Source of the DNA: Oxalobacteraceae bacterium UBA4003
Lineage (GTDB): Bacteria; Pseudomonadota; Gammaproteobacteria; Burkholderiales; Burkholderiaceae_D
NCBI GenBank assembly: GCA_002384815.1
Contig: DGBN01000074.1
Span: 7,687-71,686, forward strand
Length of the DNA stretch: 64,000 nt
Direction of reading: 5' to 3'
The notes beneath the pieces were generated by a model. That model did not search any database. It saw nothing but the letters and a program-made list of their open reading frames with translations, and was not told where the DNA came from. The translations under genes and the position numbers were made by a program. Positions 53,187 through 61,183 of the stretch are shown piece after piece. Position 1 is the first letter of the stretch. The number at the start of each line of letters is the position of its first letter.

Positions 53187-53205
53187 ATATTCCCTGTGTG
53201 AATAT
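53187..53205. promoter_or_regulatory. dyad upstream of sRNA copy B
   Basis: ATATTC-N7-GAATAT at the same distance from the -10 element as in copy A. Flanking TTCTGATATC is also shared with copy A. The outer arms are not paired here, so the 6-bp core is the conserved part. Confidence 0.55.
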
Positions 53206-53360
53206 AGTGTTTTGCAGTCCGCTAATCTTCCGGGTGTACGTGGTTTGGGCAATCATCCGCTGGGCAGTCCTGCCGATCAGTGCGATATTTGCTAATATTT
53301 GCTTGCGCATCGGTAACACCTCGCCATCCTTTCAGGCCGCGCATCAACCCGGACAAGGAC

Positions 53361-53415
53361 GTGAGGACGACCTCACCGCTCCATCTCAATCGAGGACGGC
53401 CTCGGCAATGCGGAG
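53361..53415 (+). promoter_or_regulatory. guanidine-II (mini-ykkC) riboswitch
   Basis: Two hairpins with the required ACGR tetraloops: GTGAGG-ACGA-CCTCAC (53361-53376) and CGAGG-ACGG-CCTCG (53391-53404), joined by 14 bases. The linker contains CTCC (53379-53382), complementary to the ribosome-binding GGAG at 53412-53415, so ligand-free RNA could mask the start of sugE. Loop pairing on guanidinium binding would free it. Confidence 0.93.
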
Positions 53416-53424
53416 AAACAAATT

Positions 53425-53745
53425 ATGCCCTGGCTTATTCTTGTAATTGCAGGTCTGTTTGAAATAGCGTGGGCCATCGGGCTCAAATATACGGATGGTT
53501 TTACGCGTTTGTGGCCGACGGTCGGTACGGTGGTCGCGATGGTGATCAGTGTCGTGTTGCTGGGAGTGGCGATGAAATCGCTGCCGGTGGGAACGGCCTA
53601 TGCGGTCTGGACCGGCATAGGCACCGTAGGTACCGTCATCCTGGGGATGGTGTTGCTGGGTGACGCGGTGTCAATGATGCGCGTGATCTGCATATTGCTG
53701 ATCGTGACCGGTATAGTCGGATTGAAGTTTTTCAGCCCGACTTGA
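53425..53745 (+). CDS. sugE: guanidinium exporter, small multidrug resistance family
   Basis: A 106-residue dual-topology inner-membrane transporter with four membrane segments. MPWLILVIAGLFEIAWAIGL carries the essential Glu14 in the first segment; LKYTDGFTRLWPTVGTVVAM and MKSLPVGTAYAVWTGIGTVG are Gdx-type signatures. Gdx proteins exchange guanidinium for protons. The guanidine-II riboswitch directly upstream confirms the substrate assignment and the likely induction by guanidinium. Confidence 0.96.
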   Translation: MPWLILVIAGLFEIAWAIGLKYTDGFTRLWPTVGTVVAMVISVVLLGVAMKSLPVGTAYAVWTGIGTVGTVILGMVLLGDAVSMMRVICILLIVTGIVGLKFFSPT

Positions 53746-53785
53746 TCGTCTTGTTGGCGGGTGCGTCCTGCATCCGCCAACAGCA

Positions 53786-54301
53786 TCAATCCTTCTTTTT
53801 ACTTTTCTTTTTGGTTGACTTGCCAATTTTTGGAGCGAGCATCGTGTGCCGGCAGGTCGCCGCGCCGCAACGGCATTCGTAGGCCTTTTTCAAGGCCTTG
53901 GTTTGACGCTCGTCGACCACCAGGCCGTAATCGTAATTGAATTCCTCGCCGCGTTTGATATCCCGCAAAGTGTAAATATAGACGCGTTTCTTTTCTTCGC
54001 GCGCTTCGCAGTTTGGTTCGCACGCATGATTGATCCAGCGTGCATCGCTGCCATCGACGCCGCCATCGATCATCTTGCCGCTTTCGAGGCTGAAGAAGAA
54101 GGTGTGATACGGATTTTCCGGATCGGTGCCGTGGCGCTTGGCGGCCTGTTTGTCGCTGATGCGTTCACCTTCGTACTCGATCAAAAGCGTGTCGGCTGGA
54201 ATACTGCGCGTGGCAAAAACGCCGCGGCCGTGTATCGGTGAGTTTCTGACGATGAATGCAGGTTTGTCTGATGCGGTCTTGCTCTTGCTCGATGAGGTCA
54301 T
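53786..54301 (-). CDS. SET domain protein-lysine methyltransferase
   Basis: A 171-residue protein. The SET fold is visible as IHGRGVFATRSIPADTLLIE, then RWINHACEPNCEAREEKKRV and RGEEFNYDYG with the catalytic tyrosine; a post-SET zinc site YECRCGAATCR follows. The tail GKSTKKKSKKKD is strongly basic. Bacterial SET proteins of this size occur in several Proteobacteria; the methylated target is unknown. Confidence 0.92.
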   Translation of the reverse strand: MTSSSKSKTASDKPAFIVRNSPIHGRGVFATRSIPADTLLIEYEGERISDKQAAKRHGTDPENPYHTFFFSLESGKMIDGGVDGSDARWINHACEPNCEAREEKKRVYIYTLRDIKRGEEFNYDYGLVVDERQTKALKKAYECRCGAATCRHTMLAPKIGKSTKKKSKKKD

Positions 54302-54490
54302 GTTCAGTTCAGTGACAAAAGAATGCGTGTTTTCAGGGAGGTTCGGAGCCGACAGCCAGGTGCAAGAAAATTACATTTGCCGGTGCGCTATTGTCCATCA
54401 ATACCGGCGCAAGAACAATTGCCTGACGATTTTTATCGTTGCGGCCGGCAGGTCGTACGCATATCGCCGTCAAAAATCACAGGCGAAAAA
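54302..54490. other. upstream region of the SET gene
   Basis: This stretch lies between the SET gene start and the terminator of the chemoreceptor gene on its right. It should hold the SET gene promoter on the minus strand. No element is distinct. Confidence 0.35.
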
Positions 54491-54530
54491 TAAAAATGCA
54501 TGCAAGCCGGCTGTACCGACTTGCATGCAT
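54491..54530 (-). terminator. terminator of the chemoreceptor gene
   Basis: On the minus strand a perfect 11-bp stem ATGCATGCAAG / CTTGCATGCAT with a 13-base loop is followed by a T-rich tract (TTTTATTTTT). It lies about 70 bases after the stop codon. Confidence 0.75.
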
Positions 54531-54598
54531 CGAGTAGTGTTTGCGCCGATCAGGCGCGCGCTTACCCGTTCTCCCTGATTTGCCCTGCGTCTTTCTGC

Positions 54599-56293
54599 TT
54601 AAAATTCTTCCCAGTCGTCGCTGCTCTTGTCGGCGCTGATCGGTTTTTGCGGTTTGGCAGCCAGCTGTCTTTGTGGTGCGGCAGTCAGCGCTTTGGGTTT
54701 GGTATCCGGTTTGAGCACTTGCAAGGCTGCTGCTGCCGGCCTGTTACTGTCGGCGTCAAGCTTGAAGATAGCGACTGCACCAGACAGTTCAACGGCCTGA
54801 TCCTGCATGCTTTGCGCCGCTGCTGCTGCCTGTTCGACCAGTGCCGCGTTTTGCTGTGTCATTTCATCCATCTGGCTGATTGCCTGATTGACCTGTTCGA
54901 TGCCATCACTTTGTTCCTGGCTGGCCGAGGTAATTTCACTCATGATGTCGGCCACGTGTTTGACCGAAGTGACGATTTCTTCCATCGTGCTGCCGGCCTG
55001 ATCGACCAGCTTGCTGCCGACATCTACCTTGTTCACGGAGTCGTCTATCAGCGCCTTGATTTCCTTGGCGGCGCTGGCGCTGCGTTGCGCCAGATTGCGC
55101 ACTTCACTGGCGACCACCGCAAAGCCGCGACCCTGCTCGCCGGCCCGCGCTGCTTCCACGGCCGCATTCAAGGCCAGAATATTGGTCTGGAAAGCGATGC
55201 TGTCGATGACGCCGATGATATCGACGATCTTGCGCGAACTATCCTTGATCGAACCCATGGTCGTTACCACTTCACCGACCACGCTGCCACCCTTGACGGC
55301 GACTTCGGAAGCGGAGACGACCAGTTGGTTGGCTTGTCGTGCATTGTCGGCATTCTGGCGTACGGTCGAGGTCAGTTCTTCCATCGAGCTGGCAGTTTCT
55401 TCCAGCGATCCAGCCTGCGCTTCGGTACGGCTGGAGAGGTCGGCATTGCCGGAGGCAATTTCACCCGATGCGACGGTGATGGTTTCAGTGCTGTGGCGCA
55501 CTGCGCTGACGGTTTTGGACAAACTGTCGTTCATTTCCTTGAGTGCCTGCAGCAATTGCCCGGTTTCATTGGTGGAATTCACATGGATCTGTTGCGTCAG
55601 ATCACCGGCCGCGACGCTGCGCGCAATCCGTACTGCTTCATGCAGAGGGCGTGCGATCAGGCGGATCAGCCAGAATGCCATGAAGCCTGCCAGAAGTACG
55701 CCGAAGACAATGACGCCTATTGAAATATTGCGCACCATGACAAAGCGCGCCTGCGATTCCTCGAATGCTTTTTCTGCTTCGTGCAATTGCAAATCGATCA
55801 ATGCCGCGACGCCGGCACGCACCGGCGCGATCAATTCTTCCATCGGTCCGTTGACGATCTCGGTTACGCGTAATACATTGCCGCCGCGCGAGGCCGCGAT
55901 TGCCGGTTGCAGTGCTTTTTCGAGAAAGATCTTGCGGTCGGCAGCAAATTTATCTGCCAGTGCTTTCGCCTCAGGCGTCAGATTGGTGCTCATAAAAACA
56001 TCGAAAGCCTGGTTGATTTCCTTCGAGTGTTTTTCAATCGCATCCATCTTTGGAATGACCAGGGCAGGATCGCCGTAAATCGATGCAGCGAGATCGAGTT
56101 GGTTGATGGTCGATAGTGTGATGACGGTATTTAACTGACCGATAGGTACGGTACGATCTTCGTACACAGTTCTTAATGCCTTGTTGGTTGTGTCGAGCGA
56201 GCTCAATCCCAGGATGCCGGTTGCGATCAGTAACAGGGAAAGTATGCCCATGACGAACAAGAGCAGGGATTTTATGGTTATATTTTTTAACAT
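54599..56293 (-). CDS. methyl-accepting chemotaxis protein (four-helix-bundle sensor)
   Basis: A 564-residue chemoreceptor. TM1 spans about residues 8-30, a periplasmic four-helix-bundle sensor follows, TM2 is near 190-212, then HAMP (RLIARPLHEAVRIARSVAAG) and the signalling domain with the hairpin tip FQTNILALNAAVEAARAGEQ. The C-terminus DDWEEF resembles the NWETF-type pentapeptide that binds CheR. The start at 56293 omits 16 upstream codons lacking a signal. cheW lies upstream in the same direction, 89 bases away. Confidence 0.95.
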   Translation of the reverse strand: MLKNITIKSLLLFVMGILSLLLIATGILGLSSLDTTNKALRTVYEDRTVPIGQLNTVITLSTINQLDLAASIYGDPALVIPKMDAIEKHSKEINQAFDVFMSTNLTPEAKALADKFAADRKIFLEKALQPAIAASRGGNVLRVTEIVNGPMEELIAPVRAGVAALIDLQLHEAEKAFEESQARFVMVRNISIGVIVFGVLLAGFMAFWLIRLIARPLHEAVRIARSVAAGDLTQQIHVNSTNETGQLLQALKEMNDSLSKTVSAVRHSTETITVASGEIASGNADLSSRTEAQAGSLEETASSMEELTSTVRQNADNARQANQLVVSASEVAVKGGSVVGEVVTTMGSIKDSSRKIVDIIGVIDSIAFQTNILALNAAVEAARAGEQGRGFAVVASEVRNLAQRSASAAKEIKALIDDSVNKVDVGSKLVDQAGSTMEEIVTSVKHVADIMSEITSASQEQSDGIEQVNQAISQMDEMTQQNAALVEQAAAAAQSMQDQAVELSGAVAIFKLDADSNRPAAAALQVLKPDTKPKALTAAPQRQLAAKPQKPISADKSSDDWEEF

Positions 56294-56382
56294 GTCGGTC
56301 TCAAGGCAAACAGGTGAAAAACTGCAATCGGAGGAATACAACTTTCTGGCTGGGTGTGCGGGCGAGTCGATGGCTGAAGGCG

Positions 56383-56883
56383 TCAGGCGGGGTTTCGTTC
56401 TGCCAATCCCATATCCGCGCCGGACATCAATTTTTCGATATCAATGAGTATCAGCATGCGCTCATCGATCGTGCCCAGACCAAGCAGATAATCGTTGGCA
56501 AGGGTGCAGTCCATTTCCGGCGGCGGTTTGATTTGTTCCGGCGTTAATGTGATGACGTCCGATACGCTGTCCACCACCATGCCGACGACGTGGTGTGCAA
56601 GATGGAGAATCACGACGACGGTGAACTGGTCATAGCGCGGCACACCGAGCTTGAACTTGATGCGCATGTCGATGATGGGAACAATGATGCCGCGCAGATT
56701 GACTACGCCTTTGACAAACTCGGGGGTGTTGGCGATGCGTGTGACGGTATCGTAGCCGCGCAACTCCTGTACCTTCTGAATCGAGATGCCGTATTCTTCC
56801 TTGCCCAGAGTGAAGGACAGAAATTCCAGCGTGCTTCCTGCTGTATTGATGACAGATTGTGCGCTGTTCGCGATTGCGTTCAT
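56383..56883 (-). CDS. cheW: chemotaxis coupling protein CheW
   Basis: A 166-residue adaptor linking receptors to CheA. LEFLSFTLGKEEYGISIQKV, VVNLRGIIVPIIDMRIKFKL and HHVVGMVVDSVSDVITLTPE are CheW signatures. AAGGAG precedes the ATG at 56883 by 5-6 bases, which is better placed than the GTG two codons earlier. It likely serves the chemoreceptor encoded downstream. Confidence 0.95.
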   Translation of the reverse strand: MNAIANSAQSVINTAGSTLEFLSFTLGKEEYGISIQKVQELRGYDTVTRIANTPEFVKGVVNLRGIIVPIIDMRIKFKLGVPRYDQFTVVVILHLAHHVVGMVVDSVSDVITLTPEQIKPPPEMDCTLANDYLLGLGTIDERMLILIDIEKLMSGADMGLAERNPA

Positions 56884-57302
56884 GTGCACTCCTTTCCGGT
56901 CTCTGTTACGCGTTCTATGAACGTCTCATTTTGCTTGTCAGCGGTATCAGGATTTCGTATGAAGCTGCTGTGACGTCATTTACCATAAACAAATAGTTTC
57001 CTGCAGTCAATGCGATAGGCGCTTATATGGGGATTTGGAAATGAATGCGTTGCGTAGAGAACAAAGCATTGTTATTACAGAAGAAATTTAGTGTGATGTT
57101 GCTGCTATTTTCATGTTGATGAGGCAATTGCAAAATTTGTTAAACCGATGAAGAAATACTATGTGTGATTGAGATTGCCGTTTTCTTATTGCGTGCGTGC
57201 GATTTTCCAGTGCTCTCCATTTGAATAAAACACGTGGAGTAAAATAGCGTGCTGCCGACCGACACAGGCAGATGATTTTTACACGATGGGCTAGAAACAA
57301 GC
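56884..57302. other. divergent intergenic region upstream of cheW
   Basis: 419 bases, AT-rich in the right half, containing promoters for cheW (minus) and the FAD protein (plus). I looked for a sigma-28 motif (TAAA with GCCGATAA) on the minus strand and did not find one. No gene or RNA is recognised. Confidence 0.45.
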
Positions 57303-58952
57303 ATGCTGCGACTCACTGACGTTCAACTCCATTTAGACCATACCGAAGAAGACCTGCGATCCGCGATCATTGCGCGTCTTGGTATCAAGGCCGACGATCT
57401 GATCAGCCATACGGTATTTCGTCGCGGTTACGATGCACGCAAGAAAAACGCGATCATCATGGTCTACACGCTGGACGTCGAGGTACGCGATCAGGAGAAA
57501 CATGCGAAGCGTTTGCAGGGTAATCGCCACGTCACGATTGCACCTGATACCAGCTACCATTTTGTCGCGCAAGCGCCGGCTGAACTGACGACGCGTCCAG
57601 TCGTGATCGGCTTTGGACCCTGCGGTATCTTCGCGGCGCTGATACTGGCGCAAATGGGCTTTCGCCCCATCATTCTGGAACGTGGCAAGGAAGTACGCGA
57701 ACGCACCAAGGATACTTTCGGCCTGTGGCGCAAACGCGAACTGAATCCGGAATCGAATGTGCAATTCGGTGAAGGCGGCGCCGGTACTTTTTCCGACGGC
57801 AAGCTGTGGAGCCAGGTAAAAGATCCCAAGCATTACGGCCGCAAGGTGCTGATGGAATTTGTGAAGGCCGATGCGCCGGAAGAAATCATGTACGTCAGCA
57901 AGCCGCACATCGGTACTTTCCGTCTGGTGAAGATGGTCGAACTGATGCGTGAAGAGATCGTCAGACTGGGCGGCGAATTCCGCTTTGAAAGTAAAGTCGA
58001 TGACATCGACATTGAGGATGGCAAAGTGCGCGCCCTCAGACTCTCCGACGGTTCACATATCGCCACTGATCACGTCGTACTTGCCATCGGTCATAGCGCA
58101 CGCGATACCTTTCAGATGTTGCATGCACGCGGTATTTACCTTGAGCCGAAACCGTTTTCTATCGGCTTTCGCATCGAGCATCCGCAATCGCTGATCGACG
58201 CCTGCCGTTTGGGGCCGAATGCAGGCCATCCGGTTTTAGGTGCGGCTGATTACAAACTTGTCTATCACGCCAGCAACGGCCGTTCGGTTTACAGTTTTTG
58301 CATGTGTCCGGGCGGCACGGTGGTCGCGGCGGCATCGGAACCGGGCCGCGTCGTTACCAACGGCATGAGCCAGTATTCGCGCAATGAACGCAACGCCAAC
58401 GCCGGCATCGTGGTCGGTATCACGCCGGCCGATTATCCGGGCCATCCTTTGGCCGGCATGGAGTTTCAGCGGCAATGGGAAGAGCGAGCCTTCGAGTTGG
58501 GCGGCGGCAATTACGATGCGCCTGGCCAACTGGTAGGCGACTTCCTTGCGAGCCGGCCATCGATTGAATTCGGTTCCGTGATTCCGTCATACAAGCCGGG
58601 CGTCAAACTCGGCGACTTGAATCCGTCGTTGCCGGACTACGTCATCGACGCGATACGCGAAGCATTGCCCGCGTTTGAAAAGCAGATCAAGGGATTTTCG
58701 ATGAGCGATGCGGTGTTGACCGGCGTGGAAACGCGCACGTCTTCGCCAGTCAGCATCAAGCGCAACGACGACGATTTGCAAAGCATCAACACGCGTGGCT
58801 TGTTCCCGGCTGGTGAAGGCGCCGGTTATGCCGGCGGCATCATGTCGGCAGCGATAGACGGCATACGCGTGGCGGAAGCGTTGGCGCTCAGCATGCTGGA
58901 GAGCGTGAAGCGTGGCACGACGAAGCAAGTATCGAATAAACAAGTGAAGTAA
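57303..58952 (+). CDS. COG2509-type FAD-dependent dehydrogenase-like protein
   Basis: A 549-residue flavoprotein. An N-terminal domain (residues 1-95) with FRRGYDARKKNAIIMVYTLD precedes the FAD fold RPVVIGFGPCGIFAALILAQ and the family signature ESNVQFGEGGAGTFSDGKLW. The FAD-binding C-terminus is GLFPAGEGAGYAGGIMSAAI. The family is widespread, and its substrate is unknown. The C-terminal tail after MLESVKRG is poorly conserved and lysine rich. Confidence 0.92.
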   Translation: MLRLTDVQLHLDHTEEDLRSAIIARLGIKADDLISHTVFRRGYDARKKNAIIMVYTLDVEVRDQEKHAKRLQGNRHVTIAPDTSYHFVAQAPAELTTRPVVIGFGPCGIFAALILAQMGFRPIILERGKEVRERTKDTFGLWRKRELNPESNVQFGEGGAGTFSDGKLWSQVKDPKHYGRKVLMEFVKADAPEEIMYVSKPHIGTFRLVKMVELMREEIVRLGGEFRFESKVDDIDIEDGKVRALRLSDGSHIATDHVVLAIGHSARDTFQMLHARGIYLEPKPFSIGFRIEHPQSLIDACRLGPNAGHPVLGAADYKLVYHASNGRSVYSFCMCPGGTVVAAASEPGRVVTNGMSQYSRNERNANAGIVVGITPADYPGHPLAGMEFQRQWEERAFELGGGNYDAPGQLVGDFLASRPSIEFGSVIPSYKPGVKLGDLNPSLPDYVIDAIREALPAFEKQIKGFSMSDAVLTGVETRTSSPVSIKRNDDDLQSINTRGLFPAGEGAGYAGGIMSAAIDGIRVAEALALSMLESVKRGTTKQVSNKQVK

Positions 58953-58967
58953 ATAAGCGTCATCAAT

Positions 58968-58996
58968 AAAAACGCCGCAATATTGCGGCGTTTTTT
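58968..58996. terminator. bidirectional Rho-independent terminator
   Basis: Stem AAAAACGCCGCAAT / ATTGCGGCGTTTTT between the convergent FAD protein gene and corA, with T tracts on both strands. Confidence 0.92.
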
Positions 58997-59026
58997 ATCG
59001 ATGACAGCCCATCCGAATCTGCTGAT

Positions 59027-59998
59027 TTACAGCCAGCCGGATTTCTTGAAGCGGTAGTAAAGATAGCCGCACACACCGGCTACCATCAGGACGGAAACCG
59101 GGTAACCGTACTTCCAGTCCAGTTCCGGCATGTACTTGAAGTTCATGCCCCACAAACCGAAGAAGGCAGTGGCGATCGCAAAAATTGCCGCCCATGCAGC
59201 GAGGCGTTTGTTCACTTCGCTTTCCTCGATCGTGACCATCGACAGATTGACCTGAATTGCCGTTGCGATGGTTTCACGGAAAGCGTCGGCCAATGCATTG
59301 ATGCGATACAGATGATCACCGATGTCGCGGAAGTAGTCGCGCGTGCTTTCACACAGATTGGGGACGCGCCCGCCATAGAGTTTGCCGACAGATTCCATCA
59401 GCGGTGCGACTACATGCTTGAGCATGACGACTTCGCGTTTGAGTTCGTACAGTCGCTCGATATTGGCGCGTTGCGAACCCTTGTTGAAGATTTTTGCTTC
59501 GATCAGTTCCAGTTCGCTTTCCAGTGCCTCGACCACCGGGAAGTAGCGATCCACCACCGCATCCATCAATGCATACAGGACGAAGGCCGAGCCTTTGCGC
59601 AATTGTTCCGGTTCCTGTTCGCAGCGTGTGCGTACACCGAGAAACCCCTGGGCGCTGCGATTGCGCACCGACAGAACATAGTTGGGGCCAACGAAAATAT
59701 CGAGTTCGCCGATATGCACGGTACCTTCGACCATTTCAGCCGTTTTCACCACGACAAATAGCGAATCGCCATATTCTTCAACCTTGGGGCGTTGATGGCC
59801 TTTCATCGCATCTTCAACTGCCAAATCATGCAGATTGAATTCTTCCTGCATCTGTTCGAGTTCGGCCGATTCGGCATCCTTCAGCGCTACCCATACAAAG
59901 CAGTTGGGCCGTTTCAGGTAATCGCTGATTTCGTCGATCGAGATATCGGATAATTTATTGCCGTCCTGATAGGCGACGCAGTTGATAAGCATGGGCAA
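59027..59998 (-). CDS. corA: magnesium/cobalt transporter CorA
   Basis: A 323-residue pentameric divalent-cation channel. The long cytoplasmic domain is followed by two C-terminal membrane segments, and the pore signature GMN appears in LWGMNFKYMPEL. The loop after GMN is acidic, as usual for cation entry. The short basic tail YYRFKKSGWL follows TM2. It appears to be monocistronic. Confidence 0.96.
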   Translation of the reverse strand: MPMLINCVAYQDGNKLSDISIDEISDYLKRPNCFVWVALKDAESAELEQMQEEFNLHDLAVEDAMKGHQRPKVEEYGDSLFVVVKTAEMVEGTVHIGELDIFVGPNYVLSVRNRSAQGFLGVRTRCEQEPEQLRKGSAFVLYALMDAVVDRYFPVVEALESELELIEAKIFNKGSQRANIERLYELKREVVMLKHVVAPLMESVGKLYGGRVPNLCESTRDYFRDIGDHLYRINALADAFRETIATAIQVNLSMVTIEESEVNKRLAAWAAIFAIATAFFGLWGMNFKYMPELDWKYGYPVSVLMVAGVCGYLYYRFKKSGWL

Positions 59999-60142
59999 TA
60001 ATCTCCAGAATGGGCGCGACTTTGCTCAGTCGTCGATGCGGCGAGTGTACACGCGCCAGCGGCCTGTTCGTCAAGCATTCAGTACAGAATATAGGGTACA
60101 AAATGCGACAGGCATGCTGCCGCAAGTCGCGATTGACGAACG

Positions 60143-61027
60143 TCAGGGTTTGTCGGCAGTGCTGATGCATTCTGCTTTTACCGTGTTTGTTTTTGCAAGC
60201 CGGCTGTTTTCCAGACCTGCCGCCGTTCTTTTTGTTCCTGCGCAGCGGCGGTAATTTTTCACGTAATCATTGAAAACGATCTTTGCCTGTACGATCGGCA
60301 AGGCAGCCAGTCGCTTGGCCAATGGTCGGCTGATCTGAAAGTGCTGGTAATCGATAGGTGCATCCCAGTCGCCGCCCCAGATCAGGAAGCCATGCTCGGC
60401 AAATACGTCGACCACATCCTCAGCCATGCCTTTACGCACGGTTTTACCAGGTCGGACAGCGAGACGATTGGCATAGCTGCTGCCGGCTGCAGGAGAATAG
60501 CTTGCCTTGCCGGCGGCTTCAAATTGCACAAACGGATTCTGGACAGGGTTGATATCGATGGCGGCACCGTAGGCATGCAGAGAAGGCGCACCGCCATTGA
60601 TGATCGCACGGTCGTTAAAGGCGGAGGTATTGTTGGCGCGCATCGCGGCCAGATCGTCGCCGCGATAATGCTGCATCAACTGCGCTCCGGCGAGCGCGAA
60701 TTTTCTTTGCAACAGCGTGGCGAAGATGGCTTGTACATGATCGGCCAGCGCTGCCATGACCATTACCGCGCCATCGTCGTGCATCTTGCCGTCCAGCCCC
60801 AGGTAGGAGAAATGCACGACACGCAGTTGCGCACAGCTGACCGGTGCATTTTTGTGCAGTACGCCGGTATCGCGCATGGCCTGGCACATGTTCTGGTCGA
60901 CTTCGGCGATGGCCATTGCGGATGCGGGTCGTGCATTCCCTGCATGGCTTGTCATTGCGGCAAACATGCTCAACATCAGACAAGACCCGGCGAGTCGAAA
61001 TAATGAAGACATGAATAAAGAGGGCAT
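60143..61027 (-). CDS. M15 family D-Ala-D-Ala carboxypeptidase-like protein, exported
   Basis: A zinc peptidase of about 294 residues. The signal region (LAGSCLMLSMFAAMTSHAG) precedes the catalytic domain with SLHAYGAAIDINPVQN, carrying the histidine and aspartate zinc ligands, and WGGDWDAPIDYQHFQI with the catalytic acid and third ligand. It probably cleaves peptidoglycan peptides in the periplasm. Several in-frame ATG codons (61090, 61027, 61012) make the start uncertain; 61027 is my choice. Confidence 0.85.
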   Translation of the reverse strand: MPSLFMSSLFRLAGSCLMLSMFAAMTSHAGNARPASAMAIAEVDQNMCQAMRDTGVLHKNAPVSCAQLRVVHFSYLGLDGKMHDDGAVMVMAALADHVQAIFATLLQRKFALAGAQLMQHYRGDDLAAMRANNTSAFNDRAIINGGAPSLHAYGAAIDINPVQNPFVQFEAAGKASYSPAAGSSYANRLAVRPGKTVRKGMAEDVVDVFAEHGFLIWGGDWDAPIDYQHFQISRPLAKRLAALPIVQAKIVFNDYVKNYRRCAGTKRTAAGLENSRLAKTNTVKAECISTADKP

Positions 61028-61183
61028 GGATGGTTCTTTTTGAAATGAATCGCGCTGAATGGGCATGTGCGGCGCGAAGGAATTGTCCATTATAGGAAGA
61101 GACGGTGGCCGGGTGTGCGCAAAGCGAGTGATTTTCAGGCCGGGCGGCGTAGAATGGGCGCTTCCCTTACTGTTGTCGTTTCA

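Noticed and set aside
52600..53252. Two minus-strand open frames through the tandem repeats sharing the peptide YFTCLLYVSSFDIDSARLL
   Set aside because: The shared peptide follows from near-identical DNA. The frames have no plausible start or ribosome-binding site and run through predicted terminators, so an RNA interpretation fits better.
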